A stretch of DNA of 64,000 nt from contig NZ_CM001403.1 of assembly GCF_000166195.2 (NCBI RefSeq), positions 4,854,432 through 4,918,431 on the forward strand, read 5' to 3'. The translations under genes were made by a program, and so were the position numbers. Source of the stretch: Mucilaginibacter paludis DSM 18603 (GTDB taxonomy: Bacteria > Bacteroidota > Bacteroidia > Sphingobacteriales > Sphingobacteriaceae). Under the pieces are notes generated by a model. It made no database searches. It worked only from the letters and a program-made list of their open reading frames with translations, and had not been told where the DNA came from. This document shows positions 55,428-63,480 of the stretch, piece after piece (the stretch's first letter is position 1; each line of letters begins with the position of its first letter).

Positions 55428-56273
55428 TTAATATTGCTCTGATTGATGTTCATCAGCTCCTGAATTACTTTTTCCAAACATCTGGATTCTGTTGATCAGG
55501 CTGTTGCTTTCCTTCTGTTCAGTAAGTGTGTAATAAACTAAGGTGATGCCGATAATCGGCAAAATCCCTAAAACTTCGCATGCCTGAAAGATGATTGATC
55601 TGATGATGATAAATGACGTATCTAACGCCCTGCCCGTTAGCCATTGGCTTACTCCCCAAAAAATTGCAGGTGGGGTAAATATAACAGCAAACGCCGCTAA
55701 AACAATAACCGCCAAAAGCAACAATACTCCAAATGTTAACCACCAATCTCCTTTCAGAATATGATAGGCTTTTTTAATGCTGTACTCTACATTTGCATTT
55801 TCAATAACCATAATCGGGATAACCAAAGATACAATCGGAAATAGATATATGGCTGGCACCACACAAAACAGAGCGCTGATGCACATGGCTAATATCAATA
55901 TGAATTGTGTGCCCAATACCCTTAAAGAGTAATATCTAAAGTATCCCCAAACCTCAATAATATTGGGCGGTTGATTTCCCTTCTCTTTATACAATATGAA
56001 GTAACATATAACAGTGAGAACAAGGGCGGTATGATTTAAGATACCGAATAAAAAACTTAAAGTGCCCGCGAATGAAAAGAGCGAAGGAGTGTCGCCATAT
56101 ACATGTTGCGTATGGTACATAATAGAAGCCAATATACCTCCAATCATGAATACTCCGCAAATAGTAAAATAGGCTTTTAACAATGGTTTGAAATTTTGCC
56201 GTATCAAAACAAAGGTATCGCTGATAATATCCCCAAACTCACGTATTTTATCTAATTCAATGTTTTGTTTCAT
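55428..56273 (-). CDS. Polytopic membrane protein of the MoxR operon
   Basis: A 281-residue protein with about six membrane helices, beginning MKQNIELDKIREFGDIISDT. The core IPIMVIENANVEYSIKKAYH resembles the membrane domain of the GDPD/DUF975 group but no enzymatic domain is present. Not assigned with certainty. It starts 0 bp after the SpoIIM stop and ends 3 bp before the DUF4129 start, so it is part of the operon. Confidence 0.7.
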   Translation of the reverse strand: MKQNIELDKIREFGDIISDTFVLIRQNFKPLLKAYFTICGVFMIGGILASIMYHTQHVYGDTPSLFSFAGTLSFLFGILNHTALVLTVICYFILYKEKGNQPPNIIEVWGYFRYYSLRVLGTQFILILAMCISALFCVVPAIYLFPIVSLVIPIMVIENANVEYSIKKAYHILKGDWWLTFGVLLLLAVIVLAAFAVIFTPPAIFWGVSQWLTGRALDTSFIIIRSIIFQACEVLGILPIIGITLVYYTLTEQKESNSLINRIQMFGKSNSGADEHQSEQY

Positions 56274-57230
56274 TTATAGTTTAATAGGTTTTTTGTTTTT
56301 TGATACATATACAGGATAGATGATTACATACCAGATTATGAATAAAAATGAAGTTACCAAAATAGATGTGCTGAGCCATACAGGCATTTCGGTATGCCGG
56401 GTTATAAAGCTCTCAAAAATGGCCGCTGTTACTACTATGGGGCTGATGCCCAGCATTAATTTAAGGCCATCAAGCGCGCCGCGTTTTAAGGATGCAAACC
56501 GGCTGTAAGTTTTAGGGAATAATACGCTGTTGCCCATAATTAAACCGGCCGCCCCAGCTAAAATAATGGTAGAAATTTCAAGTGTGCCATGTATCCATAT
56601 CACCAGTACCGATTTTAAGCCTAAGCCTTTGCTGATAAAGAGATATTGAAAGCAGCCAACCATCATCCCGTTTTTAAATAAATTGTATAAAGTGCCAACG
56701 GATAAGGTAATGCCCGAAACAAAAGTTATAGCCGTTACCGTCAAGTTGTTTTTTGCTATCATCCAAAACATTACAAATTCGTTCTCGCTTTTATAAACGC
56801 CGAAGGGATCGCCTTTGGCAATGTTTTCATTGGTCATATTCACGTATTCATCAGACAGAACGGATCGTACAAAATTTTGATCATATTTGGAAGAGAGAAA
56901 ACTGATGAGGAAAAACACAATAAAAAAAATAAAGGAGTATAACACCTGAGCCCTGTATTGTTTGAATAAAAGGGGGAGTTCGTACTGCCAGAAATAAACA
57001 AACCGATTAACCTTTTCCTTTTTGTTTTTATAGATGGACTGATGAAAGTTTGAAGCCAATCCATTTAAATATATAGTTGTTTTTGATTTTGGATAAAATG
57101 TTTTGGCGTAGGCTAAGTCATCCATAATGGTCACAAACCGCTCTGCAAGCTCATCTGGGCTGCTTGATTGCACAGTTTCATACTCTTTCCATTTGGCCGA
57201 ATTTTGTTTAATAAACAGAGATTCACGCAT
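56274..57230 (-). CDS. SpoIIM-family (DUF95) membrane protein
   Basis: A 318-residue protein with five or six membrane helices. NLTVTAITFVSGITLSVGTL and HGTLEISTIILAGAAGLIMG are the DUF95/SpoIIM signature. In sporulating Firmicutes SpoIIM works with SpoIID and SpoIIP in septal peptidoglycan remodelling; here the organism is not a sporulator, so the role differs. First gene of the minus-strand operon, divergent from the RDD gene. Confidence 0.9.
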   Translation of the reverse strand: MRESLFIKQNSAKWKEYETVQSSSPDELAERFVTIMDDLAYAKTFYPKSKTTIYLNGLASNFHQSIYKNKKEKVNRFVYFWQYELPLLFKQYRAQVLYSFIFFIVFFLISFLSSKYDQNFVRSVLSDEYVNMTNENIAKGDPFGVYKSENEFVMFWMIAKNNLTVTAITFVSGITLSVGTLYNLFKNGMMVGCFQYLFISKGLGLKSVLVIWIHGTLEISTIILAGAAGLIMGNSVLFPKTYSRFASLKRGALDGLKLMLGISPIVVTAAIFESFITRHTEMPVWLSTSILVTSFLFIIWYVIIYPVYVSKNKKPIKL

Positions 57231-57320
57231 GCTGCCCGGGTAAATAATTTTTTGTTAAAATAATAACAATATTTGATCTGTGTGTACAAATAATTCAATA
57301 GATCGATATATTTGTTATGT

Positions 57321-58079
57321 ATGCAAACAGTGAAAATAACAACATCGCAAAATATTGATATTGATTATGAAGTTGCCGGTTTAGGCGAAAGAGTACTGGC
57401 CCGGATTGTTGATATTGGCGTATTTACGGGGATAACTTATGCATTATATTTTGTTTGCATATTTTTCTTTCTTAGTACGTTTGATGGTCATCAAGCGGGC
57501 GGAGTTCCCACTGCGCTTATTGTAATCGGGATTATATATGCAATCGTGATCACTTTTTATGATCTTGTTGCCGAAATATTTTTTGACGGGCAAAGCATCG
57601 GCAAATACGCTATTAAAATCAGGGTTGTAAACATTAATGGTGCGAGGCCCACTGTTGGGCAATATCTGTTACGTTGGGTTTTTCGTTTGCTTGATTTTGG
57701 ATTGACTTTGGGCATTGGTGCGCTGATATCTGTAGCCGTTTCTGAAAAAAAGCAGCGGATAGGAGATATAGTGGCCGGTACTACCTTGATTAAAACCAAA
57801 CCTAAAACGGAGTTGGCCGATTTATATTTCATATCGCCTGAAGATGGTTACGAACCTCTGTTTATCGGTGTTAGCGTACTTAGCGATAAGGATATTACAC
57901 TGATACACGAGGTGATTGGTAATTTTAAAAGTACTGGTAATAGCAGTCTGGTTTACAATATGGCCATGCGTGTTAAAGATCATTTAGCCATAACTATTCC
58001 TCCGGATATGAACGAGTTTGATTTTTTAAATACAATTGTGAAGGACTACAGTTATATTACCTCAAAAATGCCTGTTTAG
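57321..58079 (+). CDS. RDD-family membrane protein
   Basis: A 252-residue protein. N-terminal RDD domain (residues about 15-155) with the R-x-x-D pair in LGERVLARIVDIGVF, then four membrane helices and a soluble C-terminal domain. Start set at the ATG at 57321: a TATATTTG -7-like box (57307-57314) covers the TTG at 57312, so the longer frame cannot begin there. Divergent from spoIIM. Its stop overlaps the DUF2752 stop by 4 bp. Confidence 0.85.
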   Translation: MQTVKITTSQNIDIDYEVAGLGERVLARIVDIGVFTGITYALYFVCIFFFLSTFDGHQAGGVPTALIVIGIIYAIVITFYDLVAEIFFDGQSIGKYAIKIRVVNINGARPTVGQYLLRWVFRLLDFGLTLGIGALISVAVSEKKQRIGDIVAGTTLIKTKPKTELADLYFISPEDGYEPLFIGVSVLSDKDITLIHEVIGNFKSTGNSSLVYNMAMRVKDHLAITIPPDMNEFDFLNTIVKDYSYITSKMPV

Positions 58080-58381
58080 GTATTGTAATGATAGTATATC
58101 TTAATTAAATAGGAACCCAATATAATGCTTCCGGTTAGCATGTAAATTATTTTGGTTGCAATATACTTTTTATCGATATGCAATTTTGTATTCAAAATCA
58201 CATAGGCGGTAGTGAGCAATAGTGGAATTGTAGCTGGATATAATGCGAAACTTTGATGGAAATCACCTCGCATTAAAGCAATAAAAGAACGTTGAAAGCC
58301 ACAACCGGGACAATCAATACCGGTTAATTTTTTAAATGGGCAGGGTATTAAATGATTTTGCAACCACTGGAACAAATCCAT
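58076..58381 (-). CDS. DUF2752 small membrane protein
   Basis: A 101-residue protein with two or three membrane helices and the DUF2752 motif IDCPGCGFQRSFIALMRGD (two Cys, Gly, Arg). Start chosen at the ATG at 58381, because upstream codons overlap the neighbour and lack conservation. It begins 34 bp after the DUF5684-like gene stop, so the two may be one operon. Role unknown. Confidence 0.8.
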   Translation of the reverse strand: MDLFQWLQNHLIPCPFKKLTGIDCPGCGFQRSFIALMRGDFHQSFALYPATIPLLLTTAYVILNTKLHIDKKYIATKIIYMLTGSIILGSYLIKIYYHYNT

Positions 58382-58415
58382 GTGGTTGCAAAATAGTATT
58401 GAATGCGATAGCAAT

Positions 58416-58850
58416 TTATGGTTGAGGATCAAATGGCTTTTGATAGTCGGTAGCACCAAAACGATTGTCTGCATAAGCTTCTTTAGCAGATGGGCCTAAA
58501 TAAACAGCGTCTCCAAAACCCAATATCATTATAAAAATAGGATTCAGAAGTATTAGCCCAACCGTAAAGCCTTCGGTTTTTCCAAAACTCTTGCTTAATA
58601 AATTATACGTCCAGATGATGAATACGAAATTGACGCAAGGTAACAGCATTAAAAGAAACCACCATACGGGTTTGCCTACAATTTCAAGTAATACAATTAA
58701 GTTATAAATGGGTATAATAGCGGCCCAGCCCGGTTTGCCAGCTTTGGTAAATATTCTCCAAAAGGCTATCAAAGTTAACAGGCCGAAAAAGCCAAAAGTT
58801 AAAAACAGACCGCTACCGAAAGCGGGCATTGGCGAGTTGTAATTTTCCAT
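58416..58850 (-). CDS. DUF5684-type membrane protein
   Basis: A 144-residue protein with three or four helices. FTKAGKPGWAAIIPIYNLIV is the hallmark of DUF5684, which resembles the membrane part of signal peptidase-like proteins. A basic/aromatic C-terminal tail (YADNRFGATDYQKPFDPQP) is cytoplasmic. Function unknown. Upstream of DUF2752 on the same strand. Confidence 0.75.
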   Translation of the reverse strand: MENYNSPMPAFGSGLFLTFGFFGLLTLIAFWRIFTKAGKPGWAAIIPIYNLIVLLEIVGKPVWWFLLMLLPCVNFVFIIWTYNLLSKSFGKTEGFTVGLILLNPIFIMILGFGDAVYLGPSAKEAYADNRFGATDYQKPFDPQP

Positions 58851-58984
58851 AAATAGATTAAGGTTGATTTTTTTGCTGATTTTTATTAATAGTACTGCAA
58901 AGTATAAATTTTATTTAATAGTTGGTAATGAAATATACTTTTGCAAAAATTAAAATGGTAGATATTCAGTAGTTTTGCCTCCAT

Positions 58985-60415
58985 ATGCAACGTGAGCAAA
59001 TTTCTGTTTTCGACATTTTTAAAATTGGTATAGGTCCGTCAAGTTCACATACTTTGGGGCCCTGGAGAGCCGCGCAGCAGTTTGTTAAAATTCTGCAGGA
59101 TGCCGATCAGCTACAGTGGGTTGTTCAGGTTAAAATTCTACTCTATGGTTCGCTGGCTAAAACCGGCAAGGGCCATGGTACCGATATTGCCATCCTGCTG
59201 GGTTTAAGCGGCGATGATCCGGTTACTTTTGATGTGAACCAGATTGATACCAAAATTGCAGATATTGATCAATGCCATGAGCTTAATTTAGGCGGTGTTA
59301 AAGCGGTCAGCTTTTTTAAGGACGATGACCTGCTGTTCCTTTTTAACGAAAGTTTGCCTTTCCATCCCAACGCGGTTACTTTCCAGGCTTTTTTAAGCAC
59401 GGGCAAAGCTGTTTCAGAAACCTATTATTCTATAGGTGGGGGCTTTGTAGTACGTGAAGGCGACAGCGCCACAGCGGGTAAGGTAGAAGTTGATTTACCT
59501 TTCCCTATTGAAAAGGCTAACGATTTGCTGCACTGGTGTATTAAAACCGGGTTAAAAATATCCGGAGTGGTCATGGAGAACGAGCTGGCCTGGCGTACAG
59601 AACACGAAACGCGAGATGGCTTGTTGAATATTTTCAGGGTTTTAAACGAGTGTATTTATCGCGGCTGCCATACTACCGGTAACCTGCCGGGCGGTTTAAA
59701 TGTAAACAGAAGGGCAGCGGCATTAAATAAAAAGCTGATTGGTGGTATTCCGTATCGGGATTATCCTACATGGATCCAGGCGATCCGCCAGGGAGGTAAC
59801 GGATTTAAATACACGTTAGACTGGGTAAGCTGCTTTGCCTTAGCCGTGAACGAAGAAAACGCTTCCTTTGGCAGGGTAGTTACCGCTCCAACCAACGGTG
59901 CTGCGGGCGTAGTGCCCGCTGTATTGCAATACTATATTGTTTTTTGCGATGGGTTTGACGATAACAAAATCGTCCAGTTCCTGTCAACCGCTTCCGAAAT
60001 TGGCAGCATCTTTAAAAAAGGTGCTACCCTATCGGCCGCTATGGGCGGTTGCCAGGCCGAGATAGGTGTGTCGTCGGCAATGGCTGCTGCTGCTTTAACC
60101 GAATGTTTGGGAGGCTCGCAAAGGCAGGTGTTGATGGCCGCCGAGATAGCGATGGAACATCACCTTGGCCTAACCTGCGATCCTATCGGCGGCTTGGTGC
60201 AGATCCCTTGTATCGAGCGTAATACCATGGGTGCAATTAAGGCCATCACGGCTTCGCAACTGGCATTGCAAAGTAATCCTGATAATGCCAAGGTAAGTTT
60301 GGATGCCGTGGTTGAAACCATGTGGCAAACTGCCCTGGATATGAATTCTAAGTACAAGGAAACGTCCGATGGGGGCTTGGCTATCCAGATCCCGATCAGC
60401 TTACCCGAATGTTAA
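58985..60415 (+). CDS. sdaA: L-serine ammonia-lyase (iron-sulfur type)
   Basis: A 476-residue single-chain L-serine dehydratase. [20 protein letters not shown] is the beta-domain start; the alpha domain has Cys in [17 protein letters not shown] and [14 protein letters not shown], ligands of the 4Fe-4S cluster. It deaminates serine to pyruvate in the cytoplasm. RidA at 17 kb removes the reactive intermediates that such dehydratases can release. A TACTTTTG box (58936-58943) precedes it. Convergent with the RES gene, 1 bp apart. Confidence 0.95.
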   Translation: MQREQISVFDIFKIGIGPSSSHTLGPWRAAQQFVKILQDADQLQWVVQVKILLYGSLAKTGKGHGTDIAILLGLSGDDPVTFDVNQIDTKIADIDQCHELNLGGVKAVSFFKDDDLLFLFNESLPFHPNAVTFQAFLSTGKAVSETYYSIGGGFVVREGDSATAGKVEVDLPFPIEKANDLLHWCIKTGLKISGVVMENELAWRTEHETRDGLLNIFRVLNECIYRGCHTTGNLPGGLNVNRRAAALNKKLIGGIPYRDYPTWIQAIRQGGNGFKYTLDWVSCFALAVNEENASFGRVVTAPTNGAAGVVPAVLQYYIVFCDGFDDNKIVQFLSTASEIGSIFKKGATLSAAMGGCQAEIGVSSAMAAAALTECLGGSQRQVLMAAEIAMEHHLGLTCDPIGGLVQIPCIERNTMGAIKAITASQLALQSNPDNAKVSLDAVVETMWQTALDMNSKYKETSDGGLAIQIPISLPEC

Positions 60416-60416
60416 T

Positions 60417-60878
60417 TCAAATCCTGAACAAGCGGGTGTCAAACTCAAAGGGTTCTACGTTTTTAATCTTTACTAAATTAAAATCCCGGTGAGCCGGATT
60501 AACCAGGTAGTTATAATCGCCTTTTACGGTTGCGGATGGCACCTGTAAAAGCAGCGCTTTGTTGTTTTTAATAAATTCGTCGCCTATTTTTTGTGTTGTT
60601 CTGGTAAATGGGTTGGTATTCCATTTGGGCGGCATATCGTTTATCTCAACCTTTACTATATCCGCATTGGCGGGTATTTCAATAGTAGCCAAAAAGTAAC
60701 CCGTTGGTATAATGCCGAGTGGGATGTGTACAGCGGCTTCAATAGCTGCCAGCGCCCGCGATTCGGCTGTATACAATACCGCTATACCTTTACTGTTCCA
60801 CCGGCCGCCTGCTAACTGGGCACCCCGGCCGGATAAGTCGTTAATGTAAGCCTGTTTGCTCAGGCGATATACTGTCAT
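60417..60878 (-). CDS. RES-domain toxin
   Basis: A 153-residue RES-domain protein. RLSKQAY, SGRGAQLAGGRWNSKGIAVLY and ESRALAAIEAAVH show the Arg, Glu and Ser (R-E-S) residues of the family. Studied RES toxins deplete NAD+. The gene starts within the end of the antitoxin gene (ATGA overlap, 60875-60878), the usual RES-Xre arrangement. Length is normal. Confidence 0.9.
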   Translation of the reverse strand: MTVYRLSKQAYINDLSGRGAQLAGGRWNSKGIAVLYTAESRALAAIEAAVHIPLGIIPTGYFLATIEIPANADIVKVEINDMPPKWNTNPFTRTTQKIGDEFIKNNKALLLQVPSATVKGDYNYLVNPAHRDFNLVKIKNVEPFEFDTRLFRI

Positions 60879-61282
60879 GCAAAAATACCGTGTTCAATAC
60901 GCACCAGTTCATCGTTCAGCATATTAATCCCAAAGCTGGTATCCAGCAAGTCTTTAGGTTTAATGTTGCCCAGGGCTACGATGTTTGAATCCATCCAGGT
61001 TTGAAATTTTTCCACGTCGCCAAAAACCTCAGCGCCTTTTTTGTAAAGAAGCTCGATCTGAAGAATTTTTTCTGAATAGATAGGATCGAAAGCCTTTTTT
61101 TCTTTCTTATAACGCTGGATGGTGCGCTCGGAAAGATGCAGAAATGAGGACCAGTCTTCAAAGCTAAAGTGAAGATGATCTGACAGCTTGGAGAAATAGG
61201 GAAATGCCACACCTTCCCGTGTCATCGTCACCATTTCTAAAGGTTCTTCTTCAAGGTTGGGGTATCGCTTTGATGTTTTCAT
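60875..61282 (-). CDS. Xre-family antitoxin (ParS/MbcA-like, DUF2384)
   Basis: A 135-residue antitoxin. Helix-turn-helix-like segment SFEDWSSFLHLSERTIQRYK at residues about 50-69 and the C-terminal DUF2384 part GDVEKFQTWMDSNIVALGN, which binds the RES toxin. Start taken at the ATG at 61282; the promoter boxes (61301-61333) place transcription start downstream of the ATG at 61300. It overlaps the toxin gene by 4 nt. Confidence 0.88.
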   Translation of the reverse strand: MKTSKRYPNLEEEPLEMVTMTREGVAFPYFSKLSDHLHFSFEDWSSFLHLSERTIQRYKKEKKAFDPIYSEKILQIELLYKKGAEVFGDVEKFQTWMDSNIVALGNIKPKDLLDTSFGINMLNDELVRIEHGIFA

Positions 61283-61300
61283 TGCTCTGTAAATTGTCAT

Positions 61301-61333
61301 CTAATTTACGACAATTGTCTTGTAGTTTCAAAA
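61301..61333 (-). promoter_or_regulatory. RES-Xre promoter with embedded operator-like palindrome
   Basis: On the minus strand TTTTG (61333-61329), 20 bp, TAAATTAG (61308-61301). Between the boxes lies a perfect palindrome GACAATTGTC (61310-61319), and a second inverted repeat GTAAATT / AATTTAC spans 61289-61309. Likely antitoxin operator (inference). Confidence 0.55.
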
Positions 61334-62050
61334 TTATTTTAGCTTTTCAGCCACCATCGGCGCAAGCCGCTCAACCCATTCGCTATACATTTTAGCGGAA
61401 GGATGCAAGCCATCAGAGGCCACCAATGCAGCATCATGAGTGGCCCGGCGCGATATATCGGTAATAGCTAAATAATTCACTCCGGCTTTAATGCTTTCAT
61501 GCTGGTTAATTGCGTTAAACTGATCAATCTCGGTAGCTATCCTGCTTTTATCGGAGTTTTGTGCAAAAGGTGTTACGCTGTAATCAGGAATAGAGAGTAC
61601 AAACACTTTGTGCTTATCGCCACCGGCAAAAGCTATAGCGGTGTTTAATAACTGTACAAATTCGGTATGGTATTCGCTTTGGCTGTAGCCCCTGTATTGG
61701 TTGTTAACGCCGATAAGCAAGGTAACCAAATTATATTTTTGGCTGATATGTGCCTGAGCTATGCCTTCCTTCAGGTCGCCTGTGGTCCATCCGGTAACGG
61801 CAATAACATCAGGAGCTGCAATGTTAATACCTTGTTTAGCCAGCTTGTTTTTTAACTGGTAGGGGAACGACTCCGATTGCTTAACCGCTTCGCCAATGGT
61901 ATAAGAATCGCCCAGGGCGAGGTAAGTATAATGGGCTTGGGGCTCCGGTTTTATAACCGAAGCCAGGTTTTCAGTTTGCATTTTTGTTGTTTTTTTAGCA
62001 CCGCTTGTAAAAGCTGCCAGGCTCATCAATAGCCACAAGTAAGTTTTCAT
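61334..62050 (-). CDS. SGNH/GDSL hydrolase
   Basis: A 238-residue hydrolase. Catalytic Ser in YLALGDSYTIGE, oxyanion Gly/Asn in LIGVNNQYRG, and DGLHPS with the catalytic Asp and His. It resembles lysophospholipase/arylesterase TesA-type enzymes. An N-terminal hydrophobic segment suggests secretion, but the usual lipobox Cys is replaced by Gly (LAAFTSG). Overlaps lipB by 4 nt, so it is translationally coupled. Confidence 0.88.
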   Translation of the reverse strand: MKTYLWLLMSLAAFTSGAKKTTKMQTENLASVIKPEPQAHYTYLALGDSYTIGEAVKQSESFPYQLKNKLAKQGINIAAPDVIAVTGWTTGDLKEGIAQAHISQKYNLVTLLIGVNNQYRGYSQSEYHTEFVQLLNTAIAFAGGDKHKVFVLSIPDYSVTPFAQNSDKSRIATEIDQFNAINQHESIKAGVNYLAITDISRRATHDAALVASDGLHPSAKMYSEWVERLAPMVAEKLK

Positions 62051-62769
62051 ACCACATCCATTTCAAACAATACGGAAATATGGTGTAGTAAGGTTTTTTT
62101 TACGTCGTTAATATTTATTTCTTTACCCAATTCGGCCTGTAGGGATGTTACCGCTTTATCATCAATACCGCAGGGCACAATGTTTTTAAAATAAGCCAGA
62201 TCGGTATTTACATTAAAGGCCAACCCGTGCATGGTGACCCAACGGCTGCAGCGTACGCCCATAGCGCATATTTTACGGGCCCTTTCGGGGATGTCGGCAT
62301 CCAGCCAAACGCCTGTATAGCCCGGATATCGTTCTCCCTTTAAACCGTAATCGGCCATGGTTAAAATAACGGCTTCCTCGAGCGTGCGCAGGTATAGGTG
62401 GATATCGGTGAAAAAATTATCCAGGTCTAAAATAGGATAGGCTACAATTTGCCCCGGCCCATGATAGGTAATATCGCCGCCGCGGTTTATCGTATAATAA
62501 GTGGCGTGTTTTTCGGCCAGGCCTTTTTCGTCCAATAATAAATTTTCCGCGTGGCCGCTTTTGCCTAAAGTATAAACATGAGGGTGTTCGCAAAAAACAA
62601 GGTAGTTGGGCGTTTTTAATTCTGCGGTACTGCCGGGTAGTTCAGTTTCCTGGTTTCTTATTTCTGTTTTCAGTTTAACCGTTCCGGCTAATAGCTCTTC
62701 CTGTTTTTCCCAGGCTTGTTTATAATCTGTTAGCCCCCAGTCGGTAAATATTACTTGTTTATTCTTCAT
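62047..62769 (-). CDS. lipB: Octanoyltransferase LipB
   Basis: A 240-residue LipB. RGGDITYHGPGQIVAYPIL, KICAMGVRCSRWVTMHGLA with the catalytic Lys, and VPCGI with the catalytic Cys are present. It moves octanoate from acyl carrier protein to lipoyl domains such as GcvH and E2. It is in an operon with the phosphopantetheinyl transferase upstream (4-nt overlap) and SGNH hydrolase downstream. Confidence 0.96.
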   Translation of the reverse strand: MKNKQVIFTDWGLTDYKQAWEKQEELLAGTVKLKTEIRNQETELPGSTAELKTPNYLVFCEHPHVYTLGKSGHAENLLLDEKGLAEKHATYYTINRGGDITYHGPGQIVAYPILDLDNFFTDIHLYLRTLEEAVILTMADYGLKGERYPGYTGVWLDADIPERARKICAMGVRCSRWVTMHGLAFNVNTDLAYFKNIVPCGIDDKAVTSLQAELGKEININDVKKTLLHHISVLFEMDVV

Positions 62770-63410
62770 TGTTTAGCCTTAACATAACCAATCATATAAT
62801 CGCCAAAAGGCATATAGTTTACATCAAAATTGAGTTTGATATCGCCTTTCTCAATATTTGCCTTAATGGAACCCGGCGTATCCCAATCTGCTATATCCAG
62901 CCGGATATGGTCTAAAAAAGAAATCACCTTGCGTCCGTTACATTTGTACACCGCTTCTTTGGCGCACCAGCAAATGTAAAGCTGTTCTATTTTGTGTTCG
63001 GGCTCAATGAGGGCGAGTTCCTGTTCGTTTAAAAATTTGTGGGCTATCCGCTCTACTTTGTGGCTGATCAACTCAATATCAATACCAACAGCCTTGGTTT
63101 TGCTTAGCATAACGGCGGCGTAATCAAACGAGTGGCTTAGCGAGATATGGTAGGGCATATTCACCAGGTAGGGTTTGCCATGCTCATCAACCTGGCAATC
63201 AATATACTCATCGGTATGTAACATGGTACGCAGTAATACCCGGGTGCCTAACCAGTGTAAATGGCGCTTGCCATTCCCTAACGATTCAATGTAAGCTTTT
63301 TCCCTGCCGTTTAACTGGAGTTGATTATACAGTTCATCCGCTCCCTCTTCAATTTTCCAAAGAGCGAACTCGGTATCGTCATCAACCTGCATTCTGAACG
63401 CAATAGCCAT
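62766..63410 (-). CDS. 4'-phosphopantetheinyl transferase (Sfp type)
   Basis: A 214-residue PPTase. The magnesium-binding VGIDIE and WCAKEAVYKCNG motifs are intact. It attaches the phosphopantetheine arm of CoA to carrier proteins. Start moved to the ATG at 63410. The pairing with LipB puts two carrier-protein modification enzymes in one operon. Divergent from dcd. Confidence 0.92.
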   Translation of the reverse strand: MAIAFRMQVDDDTEFALWKIEEGADELYNQLQLNGREKAYIESLGNGKRHLHWLGTRVLLRTMLHTDEYIDCQVDEHGKPYLVNMPYHISLSHSFDYAAVMLSKTKAVGIDIELISHKVERIAHKFLNEQELALIEPEHKIEQLYICWCAKEAVYKCNGRKVISFLDHIRLDIADWDTPGSIKANIEKGDIKLNFDVNYMPFGDYMIGYVKAKQ

Positions 63411-63480
63411 AAAGTAAAATTGCAAATAACGTGCAAAATTATATCAAATAATTCTAATTTAGGCCATTTGAAAGAAGTAT

